Positions 12,595 to 24,434 of a stretch of DNA of 64,000 nucleotides are shown in pieces. Every line of letters starts with the position of its first letter. Position 1 is the first letter of the stretch. Origin of the DNA: Rhizopus arrhizus (Eukaryota; Mucoromycota; Mucoromycetes; Mucorales; Rhizopodaceae); NCBI GenBank assembly GCA_024220505.1, contig JAKZZE010000001.1, positions 1,674,001 through 1,738,000 on the forward strand. Direction: 5' to 3'. A program made the translations under genes and the position numbers. Under the pieces are notes generated by a model. That model saw only the letters and a program-made list of their open reading frames with translations. It was not told the DNA's origin and ran no database searches.

Positions 12595-14693
12595 TTAAGG
12601 ACGAGCACCAACGCCACCTGCGCGATCATAGACAAGCTGAGCAACCTTGAATGCGAGGTCATCTGTTTCTGCACGTGTAGCAGCTTCAGCATAAACTCTG
12701 ACGGCATCTTCTGTGCCAGAAGCACTATTGAAAAGGAAAATGTTAGTTCACTAGTCTAATCCATTTTTAAATCAAAGCACTTACCGAACAAATGAACGAC
12801 CACTGCTATATTTTGCAACGAGGGCATCAATTTCAGCTTGAAGTCCTGCTGGCTCAACCAATTGGCGTTCGGCATTGGTTGTCTTGAAGATATGTCTGTC
12901 AGAAACTACCACTTTTACGAGACGATTAGGAAGGTCAGTGTAAGCTTGATCCCATTCTTCCAAGCTCCACTGGAGGTTAGTAAGAATAGCTTCAACCAAA
13001 AGCATATCAGAGATAGCATCACCCACAGTTTGATTAATAAGTTCTGTTAAAGATTTAAGTTGCGAGATAGCTTGGTTTTGAGCAGGCGTCTCACTAAATA
13101 AACAACAAAATGTTATTTTTTTCACAATAATTCTATTCTTATATATACAACTTACGCTTCAGCAGCACTAATTGTAGTAAGTGCGTGAGGATTGAAAAGC
13201 ACGGTACCGTGGCCGTTGGCTTCAAAATACACACCGATATCGTACTTTTCAGCTTCATGATGAAGATGCTTAACACCAGTAGACACGCATGAAACAGGTA
13301 CTTTCTATCAATAATAATTTTAGATGTATTTTCTAAAAGTATGCTCTATTTCTAAAGAACGTACCAATACTTTAGTAAGATAGTTGGTAGAACTGCCATT
13401 AGCATAAGCAGTCTGCACAACGCCCACCTTGATAGATTCAATACCAGCTTCATTCAAAAGATTTGCAATAAAATGAGCAGCAAGACCAGCAATCTTGTCA
13501 CCATCCAAAAGCTTGAAGGTACCATCAGAAGCGATGTAGTAATAGACAATACGGTCGGCATCACCGTCATAGGAACAATATCTCTCGCCCGGAGCAGCAG
13601 AGACGCTACCAGGAGCACGTTGCTGAGTCTTTACAAAGTCCGCACCACACTTTACATGTAACCTTAGTTCGCCATCTCTCTTATGAAAAAACAAAACACT
13701 TACATTTTTATTCAGTTGACCAAGGGCTGTGATTTGATCGTTCACTATATTTACTGACAAGACATCAGAAGAAATATACTTTGTGAGTTCACGAAGCTTA
13801 GGAGCGCCAACACCATTAGCACAATCAACTTGCAAAGTAGACAAACGCGTCTTTCCTTTCTATTTATAGAGTAAGATATGTTATTATTTTTAGAAAGCAA
13901 ATTTAAAAAAGAACTCACCACAGCTGCAGCAAATGCATTTGTCAATTTCTTGTAATAGCCTTCTTCAGTAGGTTCTCCATAAGCATCGCTTGTTCCTTGT
14001 GTATTAATGCAACGAACAAGATAATGAAGCATAGGAGTTGTCTTTAAACCAAAGTTGATTGTCTTTGCACCTGCAACTTTAAGACCCTGCTCGAGACACT
14101 TTACCAAATGAGGACAACTGGGTCTGCGATATTTTTAGAAAGAAAAAAAAAGGGTAAAGAAAAGAACGCGAAAAAGACATTATGTTTACCTTGTATCATG
14201 AGCATAAATAACAGAAGCAGGAACTTCCAAATCAATCTTGTTGATTTCAATAATTTCATTAACAACTTGGGTTAAGCCATCGCCATTGTTAGCATTGGCA
14301 AGTTGAGTGGCATAGACTTCCCAAGATTGTTCGAGCATTTCACCTCGAGGATCTACAAGTTTAACACCATTGTCCTAAGTTTTATATTTTAGTGCTTCGA
14401 GATAAGCTGCTGCTTTTTGTTTTTACTTCTTCAGGATTGTGAGAGGCAGTGATCATGACACCAATAGTAGAACCTTGAAGTTTCTTTGAACGCAAAGCAG
14501 CCAAGATGGCAACTTTATACATTACAGAACCTAATACATCAGCACTAAAGAAATATAAGTTTTGTGTACATAACATGAATATAGACGTCTGTAGTTACTT
14601 TGATCTAAAACCTGCAGTACCATAAGTATACTTGAAGTCCTTTACTTCATGAAGAATGATGTTTTCTTTAAGGGCAGCAAAATTGAAAGTCAT
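12595..14693 (-). CDS. PCM1: Phosphoacetylglucosamine mutase
   Basis: Interconverts GlcNAc-6-P and GlcNAc-1-P, the step before UDP-GlcNAc, hence needed for chitin, GPI anchors and N-glycans. It has about seven exons. The start [11 protein letters not shown] (14693) leads to TYGTAGFR. The catalytic phosphoserine loop is [11 protein letters not shown] followed, after an intron, by [14 protein letters not shown]. The metal-binding loop is [13 protein letters not shown] (near 13570), the sugar-binding loop is [13 protein letters not shown] (near 13220), and the phosphate-binding loop [15 protein letters not shown] ends the protein (12600-12780). All four signature loops of the alpha-D-phosphohexomutase AGM1 branch are present and in order, so the enzyme should be active. 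A TATA-like TATATAAA lies about 60 bp upstream. Confidence 0.96.
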
Positions 14694-14744
14694 TTTATTT
14701 ATTTTTTGAAAAGAAATAATAATAATTAGTAAAAACTCTCTCTT

Positions 14745-14754
14745 TTTTTATATA
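14745..14754 (-). promoter_or_regulatory. TATA box of PCM1
   Basis: On the minus strand GATTTATATAAAAAAA reads as a TATA box about 55-60 bp before the PCM1 ATG. Inferred from sequence and position. Confidence 0.45.
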
Positions 14755-14769
14755 AATCGAGTTTAAAAA

Positions 14770-15042
14770 AACAAGATGCACTCAGCTGTCAACCTTTTTT
14801 TTTTTTTTAAAAAAAAAGAGCTCGTGCTTCCTATCATCAGTAGAAACGTGGGGTGCAGCAAAGAGATTGCATTTTTCAGGAGAGAAGAACGATAAATTAT
14901 TAAAAGCCAGCTTATAAAAGCCCTCAAGGATTGATGACAAAAAAGTAAATTCTGTGAGACCGTGAATGAATAAACAATTCTAGATCAATTTGCTTTAAAG
15001 CAAAAAATCTTTTTGAGGCACAGTGTTCACAGTATCAAACTG
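14770..15042. other. Intergenic, nothing recognised
   Basis: AT-rich DNA with a T10/A9 inverted pair near 14793-14818 (TTTTTTTTTTAAAAAAAAA). No coding or RNA feature was seen. Confidence 0.4.
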
Positions 15043-15109
15043 TGAATTGTAAATTCTTGCTTATGGATTTTGAAATCTCTATTCAAGTTAATAAAACTTT
15101 CAATTTACT
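15043..15109 (+). repeat. Left arm of a 1.1-kb spaced inverted repeat
   Basis: The segment with AATTCTTGCTTATGGATTTT and GAAATCTC is found inverted at about 16146-16208. Roughly 50 of 65 positions agree, including TTCTTGCTTA, GATTTTGAAATCTC and TTTCAATTTAC. The arms could be degenerate terminal repeats of a DNA transposon or MITE, with 15.11-16.14 kb as its interior. Confidence 0.55.
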
Positions 15110-16145
15110 TTTTTTTTATTGTGTGAGTTCCTTGTTGATTAAATAAATAAAACACAATTTCAAATTTGAATCAGATGGTTGAACCCTTGTGCTCGACATT
15201 GCAGGATACTTGGTACACTCAACTTGATTGTAGCAAGATACACTACATGCACACTTATTCAGCTAGCAGTGAAAAATCTATCTGGGTTTACTGTTTAGCT
15301 TGTAAAGACATAGTCAACCGTAAGGCTTTTCCCAATATTTCCTCTTTACTAAACTTAGGATTATTGCACAATATGTTATCCTAGCCAACCAAGCTTCTGG
15401 CTTTCCTATGTATTCTTTTATTGTTGTTGATATCCAATGGTATAAGCTGTGAAAGAATATAATCATTTTACCTACACAAAAATCCCTAGATCTACCAAAG
15501 CAATAAATAAACAGATTACGATATAGTTCAATAAGTTTGTTGATAGTAAAAGTGTATCCTTGCGGACTATGAATCCAAATTGTTTTTTTATATAAGAACA
15601 ATTGATAAAAGAAGAGGACTCTTTACTGGAACTCACTTTAGAAGAACAAAAATCGACAACGTAGTCATTGCATTTAAAATAGTTCTGGTCAAGCACTTAC
15701 TTTCACACTCTTCACCCTATACCGAGAGATTGGAGTCATCTTTCACATCTAGCCACAGAGAGTCTGAAGCATCGAATCAGAAAAAAAAAAAGAAGCAAAT
15801 TTAATAAGTTAAATTTTTGTGACAAGCTCGGATCAAACGATTATTTAATTTAATAGAAGATATCAATCAATTCCAAGCATTAAATAATAATCAAAATCTA
15901 AAAATAAAGCTTATATTAACTTTGAATGAATATTTCAAAATGGAAAAGTAAAAATGACACTGATGATTCATTATCTGTTTTAATACAAAAAAAAAAAAAA
16001 AAAAAATGAATGTCAAGCGCCAGTACAAACGTTTAACTAAAGCAAGGCTTCATTTAATACCCACTTTGTCTTTTCCATAAAAGGTTTGAATAATGAACCC
16101 ACTTAACACGCATAAAAATTAAGTTGATAAATAAAAACACGTAAA
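15110..16145. other. Interior between the inverted repeats
   Basis: An AT-rich kilobase. Several short overlapping ORFs (15166-15384 plus, 15314-15601 and 15472-15696 minus) have no recognisable domain. The minus-strand ones could be decayed coding DNA, but I could not assign a family. It includes an A20 run at about 15989-16006. Confidence 0.35.
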
Positions 16146-16208
16146 TTGAAATTTTTATTACAGTGAATTGAGATTTCAAAATCTGTAAGCAAGAATCCAC
16201 AATTGGCA
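16146..16208 (-). repeat. Right arm of the inverted repeat
   Basis: Reverse complement of the 15043-15109 arm. It lies 7 bp or so beyond the stop codon of the GID1-like gene, so it is within that gene's 3' untranslated region. Confidence 0.55.
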
Positions 16209-16214
16209 TTGAAA

Positions 16215-18278
16215 TTAATATATGTTAAAGTAATCATTTTCCAGCTTTATTAAAGCTGCTTTTCCATCTCCTTCTATTGCAAGCATTTTGTTACTCAAAA
16301 CAAGTTGTCGATAATTATATTCTAAAGAAGGTGTTTCTGGCTGCTTCAAGAAAGCTATTTTCATCATAAGCAATTCTTTTCTTTTTTTCTTTTTCTATTT
16401 ACCAAGTATAGCTCCGTTTACTTCTGTAGCTAGATTATCTCTTCTTGCAGTACTCATTATATGGGAAACTGGGCTATCATAAGGATTATGATATGCTAAT
16501 AAACAAGATATTTCCTATTTAAAATATCGAGTCAACAAATTTAACTTTTAAAATAAACTTTTTACCATCAAACACTCTCTTGTCTTTTGAGATGGATCAT
16601 GCTTATGCTCTTGATGAATAAGTTGTCCATATTTCATGATTTTCTCTAAATATTTAACAGAGTTGCCTTTATCCGCAGTGACTTTATGACATTCAGATTT
16701 GGCAATTTTGTTCGATTTACATTCTGTTGTGTCCTTTATGCTGATTGGTGATGGACAGCAAGTGGTTTCAACATAGTAGGCACTTTGTTCTGTCGATTCT
16801 GGTTGACTCAAAGATGACTCCTTGCTTTTGTTAATTGACGTGTTTTCTTGCATAGAGTCACAATAGTCTCGCACCATTTCTATAAATTTACCGCATTCTA
16901 ACATCATCTTGGTTGATCTGCCACGATCATCTCGTTCCAGAAGGGTTGGATAAGCCTTCTCGATTAATCTTATAGCCTCATTGATCTGTCCACAGTTGAG
17001 GGCGGTTCTAATAGCTAATGAAACCAAAAGAGATTTACAAAAATTCTATTGTATTTTTAACTCATCATTTACATGTCCTATGGTCCATGTTAGTCTCAGA
17101 GATATTAAAATTTCTGTGATTGTCAAATAAAGTTGACATATTTCTAGTATTTTTCACAAATGAGGACGCAGTTTTTGTATAGCCATGATGTACTAAATAA
17201 GATAAAACGAGCTGATCCAAGTTTTCTTTCACTTGAACTCGATTATTATCATTAGCAGCTTCATTTGAAAGCATTTCTCGAATAACAAGACGTTTTTGAT
17301 CCTACATGTCATTCAATATCAATCAAACTTCTTTATGTTTGCTCATTTCTTACTCTGATGTATTGCTCAATATCATAAACAAATGATTCTTGACCAAAAT
17401 TTGCTCTGATTTCTTCTCCAGGTGTACGTAGGCCGATAGCAGGATAAACGGATTTACTAAAATTAATCTCTCTAAATGCAATACCCAAGAATTGGCCATT
17501 CTTTGTATAAAACACCAACTGGTTTGCAAAATCCACACCACAGCCCACAACATCACCTGTCGTGAAGCAAGGACCGTAGTTTTGTCCGATTTCTGAACCA
17601 GCAAACGAGCGTCCATTATGTCCATGATATCCCCAAGAGGCATTATCCCAACCAGGAAGTTTCTGCAAACTACTCCCAGCATAAGAAAAGCCGATGCCAA
17701 TCAGTCCTTCTTCTCCTTTTGAAATCACTTTTATTTCAAAATAATAGACTCCGCACTGATGTCTCATTGGAACATTGGCTCTTGCGAGTGCAGCGTGTGC
17801 TTCTTGTTTACGAGATCCTATCCTATCTTTTTAAGCAAGATTGTATAAAGTGTCAGAAATTACTTTTACCAATGTGTAAAAGGTCAAGTCCATTACTGCT
17901 AATGTCAATGTTTTTAGATTTATCTTTTGGATTCCAGTTTGTAGGTAATCGCAAGTCTAGCTCTTCTGTTTGTTGATCGATTATTGATTTATATTTCCAT
18001 ATTTCAGTATCTCGATGTTTTGATATCTTTTGATGCTCATTTAGCAAACTTTCATAGTTTGTAAGCTTGAGGTAATTAGGACATTTAAAAGAATGTTGTG
18101 GTTCCTGAGTTTGAGCTGAAGAATTATTTCTTGTTTTTATTATTGTTTGAAAATAAACTAAATCAGGAGAAGTTACGTTGAAGGTTGAATTCATTAAAGA
18201 AATAAAAAAAAAGATAAGAAGCAAAAATGACAAACCACGTGATGGTTGCTCACTGGCAGGTTCATACATGTTACGCAT
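16215..18278 (-). CDS. RanBPM/GID1-type SPRY-LisH-CTLH-CRA protein
   Basis: Core subunit type of the GID/CTLH ubiquitin ligase (yeast Gid1/Vid30, human RanBP9/10). The SPRY domain spans about 17950-17380: LPTNWNPKDKSKN, then CGVYYFEIKV, GIGFSYAG, LPGWDNASWGYHGHNG and FTTGDVVGCGVDF. The LisH motif follows (LVLSYLVHHGYTKTASSFV, near 17210). The CTLH/CRA part has AIRTALNCGQINEAIRLIEK, YPTLLERDDRGR and CGKFIEMVRDYCD, a Ser-rich insert, and a tail with SCLLAYHNPYDSPISHIM and a final stop at 16215-16217. The start MRNMYEPASEQPSR (18278) is the first ATG of a short first exon; the next exon begins near 18172. In other fungi the complex targets gluconeogenic enzymes when glucose returns; the substrate here is unknown. 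Confidence 0.88.
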
Positions 18279-18544
18279 TCACTGGCTTGTATTTTGTTAT
18301 TGCTATCCTTATCTGCAATTTGGTATAACTTATTTTTATAAACAGGATGATATCAATGTAAAGACGTTGATGATAATAATCATCTTATAATGTTTTACAG
18401 CAATTGGATTTTAGCTTTAATTGAGTAATTTTTTGTATTCAATGTATAAAGGCCTACAGCAACCTTTTTTTTTAATAAATTGAAGACAATAAAACTTCAA
18501 AATGATCATCCTTAGCTGGAATGGTCTGTTAAATTTAGAAGATT

Positions 18545-18975
18545 AAGAATGATCTCTTATAATATTTTAATCCTTCTTTTGATGGAAAAAGATTGTTACA
18601 GTAGTCGCAAAGCCAACATGCGGTTTTTTAAATTGAAGGGTAGCTTTTCAACTTCCAAACACCAGTAGAATAAACAAATTATGCTTCCTTCGGATCCGTC
18701 AAATTTTCATTGTTAAAGACTCTTCCAACGGGTGGTTCTTAGAAACCTAAAGGATGATATAAGTACTTTTTAAATAGGCTCACTCCTTAAGTATTTTTCA
18801 AATGTATCTACTGAGTGCTTTAAGATGATAGTAACCTCTTTGCATTTTGTATCCAAGTCTTTAGCAGTCGATTCTTATTCTGTTCCCTGAGAATTACCGT
18901 AATGTCTAGTATTCGTTAATGTTTCTAAATGAAATAAGTCCACATATTCTTCCCTATCCATAGTATTATTTCCTT
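18545..18975 (-). pseudogene. Decayed ORF with C2H2-like zinc-finger remnant
   Basis: Reading the minus strand from 18975 gives DREEYVDLFHLETLTNTRHYGN, a stop, and KDLDTKCKEVTIILKHSVDT ending KYLRSEPI and a stop. A frame change follows, then PPVGRVFNNENLTDPKEA, a stop, VYSTGVWKLKSYPSI, a stop, and ACWLCDYCNNLFPSKEGLK. The last piece looks like a C2H2 finger that has lost a histidine. Protein-like composition over about 130 residues, broken by four stops and a shift, argues for a dead gene rather than chance. It may be a transposon-associated DNA-binding protein; the family is not identified. Confidence 0.45.
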
Positions 18976-19817
18976 TTTTTGTTGTTGTTATATTCTTCCT
19001 AGATCATCTTTGTAGAAGAAATAAGTACTCTTTTATGTTTTATTGTTAATTTATAGAAAAAGTACACCTGCCTTTGAGTCTAAAAAAGTGCTCATTGAGA
19101 AGACTGTATAGTCAACTTGAAAGCTTTTTCACAAGTGCACTACTAAAGGAGAGGATGTTGAATTTTCAAGATTATGTGCACAAAGTATAACAGGAGCATT
19201 TTTGCAAACAGATCATGAATAACACGACAATCAGCGTTACCAGCACCACCATCAGCAAATACGCGTTTGCCATTAATCATTTAGTTACTCATTCTTCTCC
19301 TTGTGTAAAAATAAGAGGGAAAAAGAATTGTGTTTTTATACTACTTGAATAATATTTTAATAATTCTATTTTGTCAGTCAATGTTTTCCAGCAGCCGACA
19401 GATAATTCATTTATAAGAGTCTATTTGAAGGAAAAGAGGTTCCTAAGAGCACCATTATTAATACAAACGGCTCTCTCCTTTCTTGAAAACCATTTCTTTG
19501 CATTTGCTCGCGCATGCATCAGTTGTATGATTTGTATGACAAAAGGGTTTAATACAATTATTTTATGTTTCCTTTGAAAGAATTACAAGAGGAATCGAGT
19601 ACGCTACGAAAAAATGGTACTAGAGATGCAAAAGAATTTAAACGGGTAGTATAGCTGGATAAGAAAAATACCTTGTGAAGAAAAAAACAAGAAATAGTTT
19701 TAGTATATGTATTTATTAAAAGAGAGCAAAGGAGGAAATTAATTAACTTTGAATAGAAAATAATATATGAAAGACTTGATCTACATTATAATGCCTTTCA
19801 AAAAAAAATGTCTATAT
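18976..19817. other. Intergenic region with possible further relic
   Basis: Around 19208-19290 the minus strand reads MINGKRVFADGGAGNADCR and IHDLF without a longer frame, possibly an upstream piece of the decayed gene at 18545-18975. The rest is AT-rich with no feature. The 68-codon ORF at 19371-19577 is not supported. Confidence 0.3.
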
Positions 19818-22091
19818 CTATTCTGGAGAGGAATAGTTTACTTTATGTTCAGTCTTTGATAATACTGAGCCATCTTTAATTTCTTCTTCTATTGAAGAAG
19901 CTATTTCAACAACTACGCTATCAACTTTATCGGCTTCATTTTCTTGTTTGGCAGCTGCAGCAGCTTTGACATGGCGGCGTACAGAATGATGCTTGACAAA
20001 GAACGAAGCAATAAAGCCTAATCCAGACATCGCTATCAAGACATACCAAATCATTTGTAGTCCATGAACATAGACTTCAATAACTAGCACCTTATATTCC
20101 TCTGATAAGCCGTGGTTGACATATTCTGAGGATTGGATGACTTTAGTAGCTTCATCAATAGGTAAAAGATTAGGAAGTTCTTGATTTAAATGTGAATTCA
20201 AAACAGCAGAGGATATGGCTAAAATAATCATTGAGTAAAAAAGGGAAAGAGAATATAACATCGACTCCGCGGACTTACCAACACCTAAGGCACCACCAAG
20301 GATACGAGAAAAGTTACCTAGACCGGTGACAACGGCAATATCTTTTATTTCCACAGAGGCTTGAAGAGCGATAATAGTAGATGAAAAGAGACATCCAAGT
20401 GATCCAGAGCCAAGAATAGTAATACCGTAAATCTCTACAAGGCAAAAATAAGTTTTTTTTAAAGATGTATAATCATGTAAGCTTACGGGAAAATGGTGTT
20501 GTTTGGTCATATAAAGTAGTGAGCCCAATCCACAGTGTCATTAGACCCATACCAATGCAAATCATTGGTCTATAAACACCTGTCTTTGATATAGTAAGAC
20601 CTACCAAAGTAGAAATAAAACAAAGCACAAGTTGCATAGGAATTAAACGAATGCCGGACCACATGGCACTATCGTTACGGACAACCTGGAAATAGACTGG
20701 AAGATAATAAACAGCAGAAAAGAAGGTCATACCAAAGAACCAATTCACAAACAAGACGCTTACCACAGATCGATTTCTAAATAGTCTTGGTGGCATCAAG
20801 GGCTCCTTGGCAAATTTTTTTTCGACAACCATCAGCAGGCCCACCAAGAGAACTGAGAGAACCAAGGGTACAATGACAGCAGCTGACTTCCAAGGGAATG
20901 TTTGTCCCCCAAAGTTAAGGGCCAATAAGAATAAGGTAGAAAAGGCCAGTACGATCACAGTGCCTATGTAGTCCACACGCTTTAATTTCTCGGAAAGTTT
21001 GGATTTAGGTGTGGGTAATCTCAAGAAATATAAAAGAACTGCAACAGCTACGGCACCAATAGGAAGACTGTATAAAAGAAATTTTAGTTCTCGTTTATAT
21101 CTTGTATTGCTTTTGGCTTGTTTACTTGATATAAAAGTTCCATCTCCATGTAACATAATCAGTAAATGAACCCTAAAAATATTTGCAATTTAACACAATT
21201 TCCGCAGCAATTAGAACACACTAATACTTACACCGATCAATGGACCAAAGACACTTGCCAAGGCAAATACAGCATTAATTATGCTATGTAAACAATAAAT
21301 AACAAATAGAAGCATTTCTTTTTCTTTACGTTTTTACCCTTGATAACTTCCTCTCTTTTCCAATGGTACAATATCTGAAATAATAATAAAAACCTAAGTG
21401 ACACAAAAATCAGTACAACCGTCCCACAATGTTGTATTCCTAGACATTTACCATAGAATTTATACCTGCAGCACCAATACCAGCAATAGCTCTTGCAACA
21501 ATCAGCATAATCATAGTCTATTATAAACTAGGTTATTTATTTTTTCATCCTTGCCAATTTCCCCATGCGTACCGTCGCAGCACCACATAACACGGACCCA
21601 AATAAAAACAATCCAATGCCAAACATGAGAATCCATTTACGACCGAAAATATCAGAAAATTTAGCAAACAATGGTTCTTTTATAAATAAAATTAGTCAGC
21701 CCAATAATCTGTAATTTTAATTGCTTACGAAATGCATCAAACGTCAAGATGTAAGCTGTAGCAACCCATGAAACAATTGTCATTTGGTTGAAATCAGACC
21801 CAATTCTAGGCAACGCTGTTGATATAATAGTACTGCATACAATTATTAACTATGGCTTCACACGTTAAGTATGTTCATTTACCTGTCGAGAGCAGACAAA
21901 AAGAGGGCTACTTGAAGACCAATAAAAGTTAATAAACGATTAGTTTTCTTATTCTTGTATTCTTCTACAGTGGATTGTTTTTTATCTTCATTTACTGTTT
22001 CCGTTTTTTCGGTTACAGATGCCGGTGTAGGTATTGATTGATCCACTGTTGAATCAGAGATATTAGTATTGCATGAATTCGTCGTTTCCAT
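19818..22091 (-). CDS. MFS multidrug/toxin efflux transporter (DHA2-like)
   Basis: Proton-coupled efflux pump of the plasma or vacuolar membrane. After a hydrophilic N-terminus (METTNSCNTN), TM1 reads LLTFIGLQVALFLSALDR, followed over an intron by STIISTALPRI. The loop SDIFGRKWIL is the MFS motif A (G-x-x-x-D-x-x-G-R-K-like). The DHA motif C region is GIGAAGINSMV, and GSFTDYVTWRWNFYIN joins LPIGAVAV over the 21120-21067 intron. Further segments (LFLLALNFGGQTFPW, FGMTFFSAVYYLPVYFQ, GVYRPMICIGMGL) fit a 14-TM DHA2 layout. The tail is cytosolic, with Ala/Lys/Glu-rich residues after the last TM (FIASFFVKHH). The gene has at least eight exons. The substrate cannot be inferred. Confidence 0.88.
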
Positions 22092-22170
22092 ATTTCAACA
22101 GTTCTTTATGTATAAAAAGAAAAAGACAGTAAAGAAGATAATGTCTGGAAGGAAGAAAATAAAAATAAAA

Positions 22171-22172
<2 letters not shown>

Positions 22173-22212
<40 letters not shown>
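22173..22212 (+). repeat. A40 homopolymer
   Basis: Forty uninterrupted A, preceded by AAAAATAAAAATA-type units, lying 82 bp upstream of the MFS start. It is read as a T tract on the coding strand and may be nucleosome-depleting. Confidence 0.9.
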
Positions 22213-22214
<2 letters not shown>

Positions 22215-22354
22215 GCAACAGTTATAATTTAAACGAACGCAAAAAAAAAGACTTGATCCTGTTACTCTTATGTTTTCATTGGATGTTAATCGAGATCCGA
22301 GCTTTTATTATTTTGACAGTCTTCAATCGGGATAAAGTGACTCCGGATTGAAAT

Positions 22355-24434
22355 CTATAGGCTGGCCCTGTTCCCGTTTTTGTTTTCAAGGTTGGCTTGA
22401 TCACGGAGAATTCGACGGAGAATCTTCCCGGCAGGACTTTTGGGTATAGCATCAATAAAGCGCACACTTCTTATTTGTTTATAAGGAGCGACTTGATCTG
22501 CTACATATTTCATGATTTCCTTTGCCAACTTTTCAGATGGTTGAAAGTCTGGTTTCAAAGTAATATATGCACGAGGCAATTCTGTTACTTGAGCACTGTC
22601 GTAAACACCGACAACAGCACAATCTGCAATTATGGGTGATTTCAACTTTTAAAAAAAGAAAATAAGCTTTAGCAAATTTAATTATTTAATCTTATTTTTA
22701 ACCATTTACCAAGATGCCTTCCAATTCAGCAGGAGGAACCTATGAATTCCACACTAAGATTTTTCTGTGTTACAGTTTTAGTTTTGTTTTTACCTGAAAT
22801 CCCTTGTATTTAATAAGCTCTTTTAAGCGATCAACAACAAAAAAATGCTCATTTTTATCTACAACTACAATATCGCCTGTATGGAAATATCCTTCATTGT
22901 CAATGCAATCTGCTGTGGCTTCAGGGTTGTTGATGTAACCCTATACATCCAATTGAGCTATTATTGCTCTTTTTAATGTTAAGCAATTTACCTTCATGAT
23001 ATTAGGACCTTTTAGCCAAAGCTCTCCCTTTTCACCTTGAGGAACCTCTAAGAGATAAAATTGTATGAGTATTTTTTATTCTTGATAGATGTCTCCTCTT
23101 ACCATTTCCATCTTCATCAACTACTTTAGCCAACATGTTTGAAATAAGTATACCAATCGATCCTATTCATTTTATAAATGAAAATCCCTATTTATCTTGT
23201 AATTGCTTACCATCAATGGTACGATAAGTGGGTTCAGCAATAGCACAAGGTGTAGTTTCTGTTAAGCCATAGGCTTGCGTGATAATCAGCGTAGGTAAAC
23301 GTTCTCTGACTTCTCTAATCAAATCACCGCTTAATGGAGCAGCACCCGAGAGAGAAATTCTTAAAGAAGACAGGTCATATTTTTTAACTATTGGGCTCTT
23401 TGCCAGCAATAAAAAGATGGGAGGAACAAGTAGACCATATGTAATCTTGTGTTCTTGAATTGTTTCACAAAATTTAGTGAATTCAAATCGAGGTAAAACA
23501 TAAACTGGAAGACCCCAATAAAGGCCGACATGAAGAATAGCCATCAATCCAAAGATGTGGAAAAGAGGAAGAACACAAATCATTTTGTCTGTGTTTTTGT
23601 CAATAATTTCATCTTCAAATGAAGTAAATTGACACACATTAGAAGTCATATTGCTATGTCTATTATAGCTTGTAAGTATACATGTTTTTGTGTGTATAGC
23701 TGGTTTTACGTGGTCATCACTCCCTTGCTCTTTCCTGTAGTGCCAGAAGAGAAACAGAGATAAGCCACCTTTTCTTTAGTCTCTTCGTAACTGAGATCGA
23801 CAAGTGTGGCTTTGCGTTGTTTAATAAGAGCAGTTTGGAATGGCTGAACGCCTTTAATAGGTTTATCGCCAAAGATAAAGATGTTTTTCTTGGGAATGTT
23901 GACTTTTTGTGCAGCGGCTAATGCCGTATCAAGGTTTTCTTCGTGACAAATGATAACTTTAGCTTTTGTTTGCTCCAATTGGTATGTCAATTCTTGCACG
24001 TTATAATTAGGATTAGCCGTGGTTACTGCACCATCTATTAAAGTAAATTAATCTCCCAAATTGATTTATTGTCTAAAAATGGTGATTTACTAGCTGCAAC
24101 GCCACCAAGGAGAGGAACAGAATAATTGTACTACAAATAAACAAGTACAAGAAATCAGTTTAATGTTTATTCAATTCCTCACTGTTTTCCTTACCTGGTT
24201 GGGTGCATATAAAGCAAGTACGTCATTACTGGTGAATCCGCATACATCTTGTAAACCTGCAGCAAATTGAAGTACTAATTCTTTAAGCTGTCCATAAGTA
24301 ATATGACGCTTTGGGTTAAGGGCATCAATCAATATAGGTTTACTCTCAGGAGTATTGTATTTATTAGAAAAGATGAATTGAATGATACCAATCTTTGGTT
24401 CTTCAATAGATTTAAGCTTTGATTTATAGACCAT
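22355..24434 (-). CDS. Acyl/4-coumarate-CoA ligase family enzyme (AMP-binding)
   Basis: Adenylate-forming enzyme that activates a carboxylic acid to its CoA thioester. The start [14 protein letters not shown] (24434) is followed by [17 protein letters not shown]. The P-loop is [14 protein letters not shown] (near 23720), then [25 protein letters not shown] and the A5 motif [13 protein letters not shown]. Across short introns come [15 protein letters not shown], the A7 motif GYFHTGDI, the hinge [22 protein letters not shown], and the C-terminal lysine motif [11 protein letters not shown]. All core motifs are present, so it should be active. The extreme C-terminus (GNRASL) is only a poor match to a peroxisomal PTS1. 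Closest in style to fungal 4CL-like ligases; the substrate could be a coumarate-like or medium-chain acid. Confidence 0.9.

Noticed and set aside
22163..22212. Long A run as a retrocopy tail
   Set aside because: No processed coding sequence precedes it on either strand; more likely a simple repeat.
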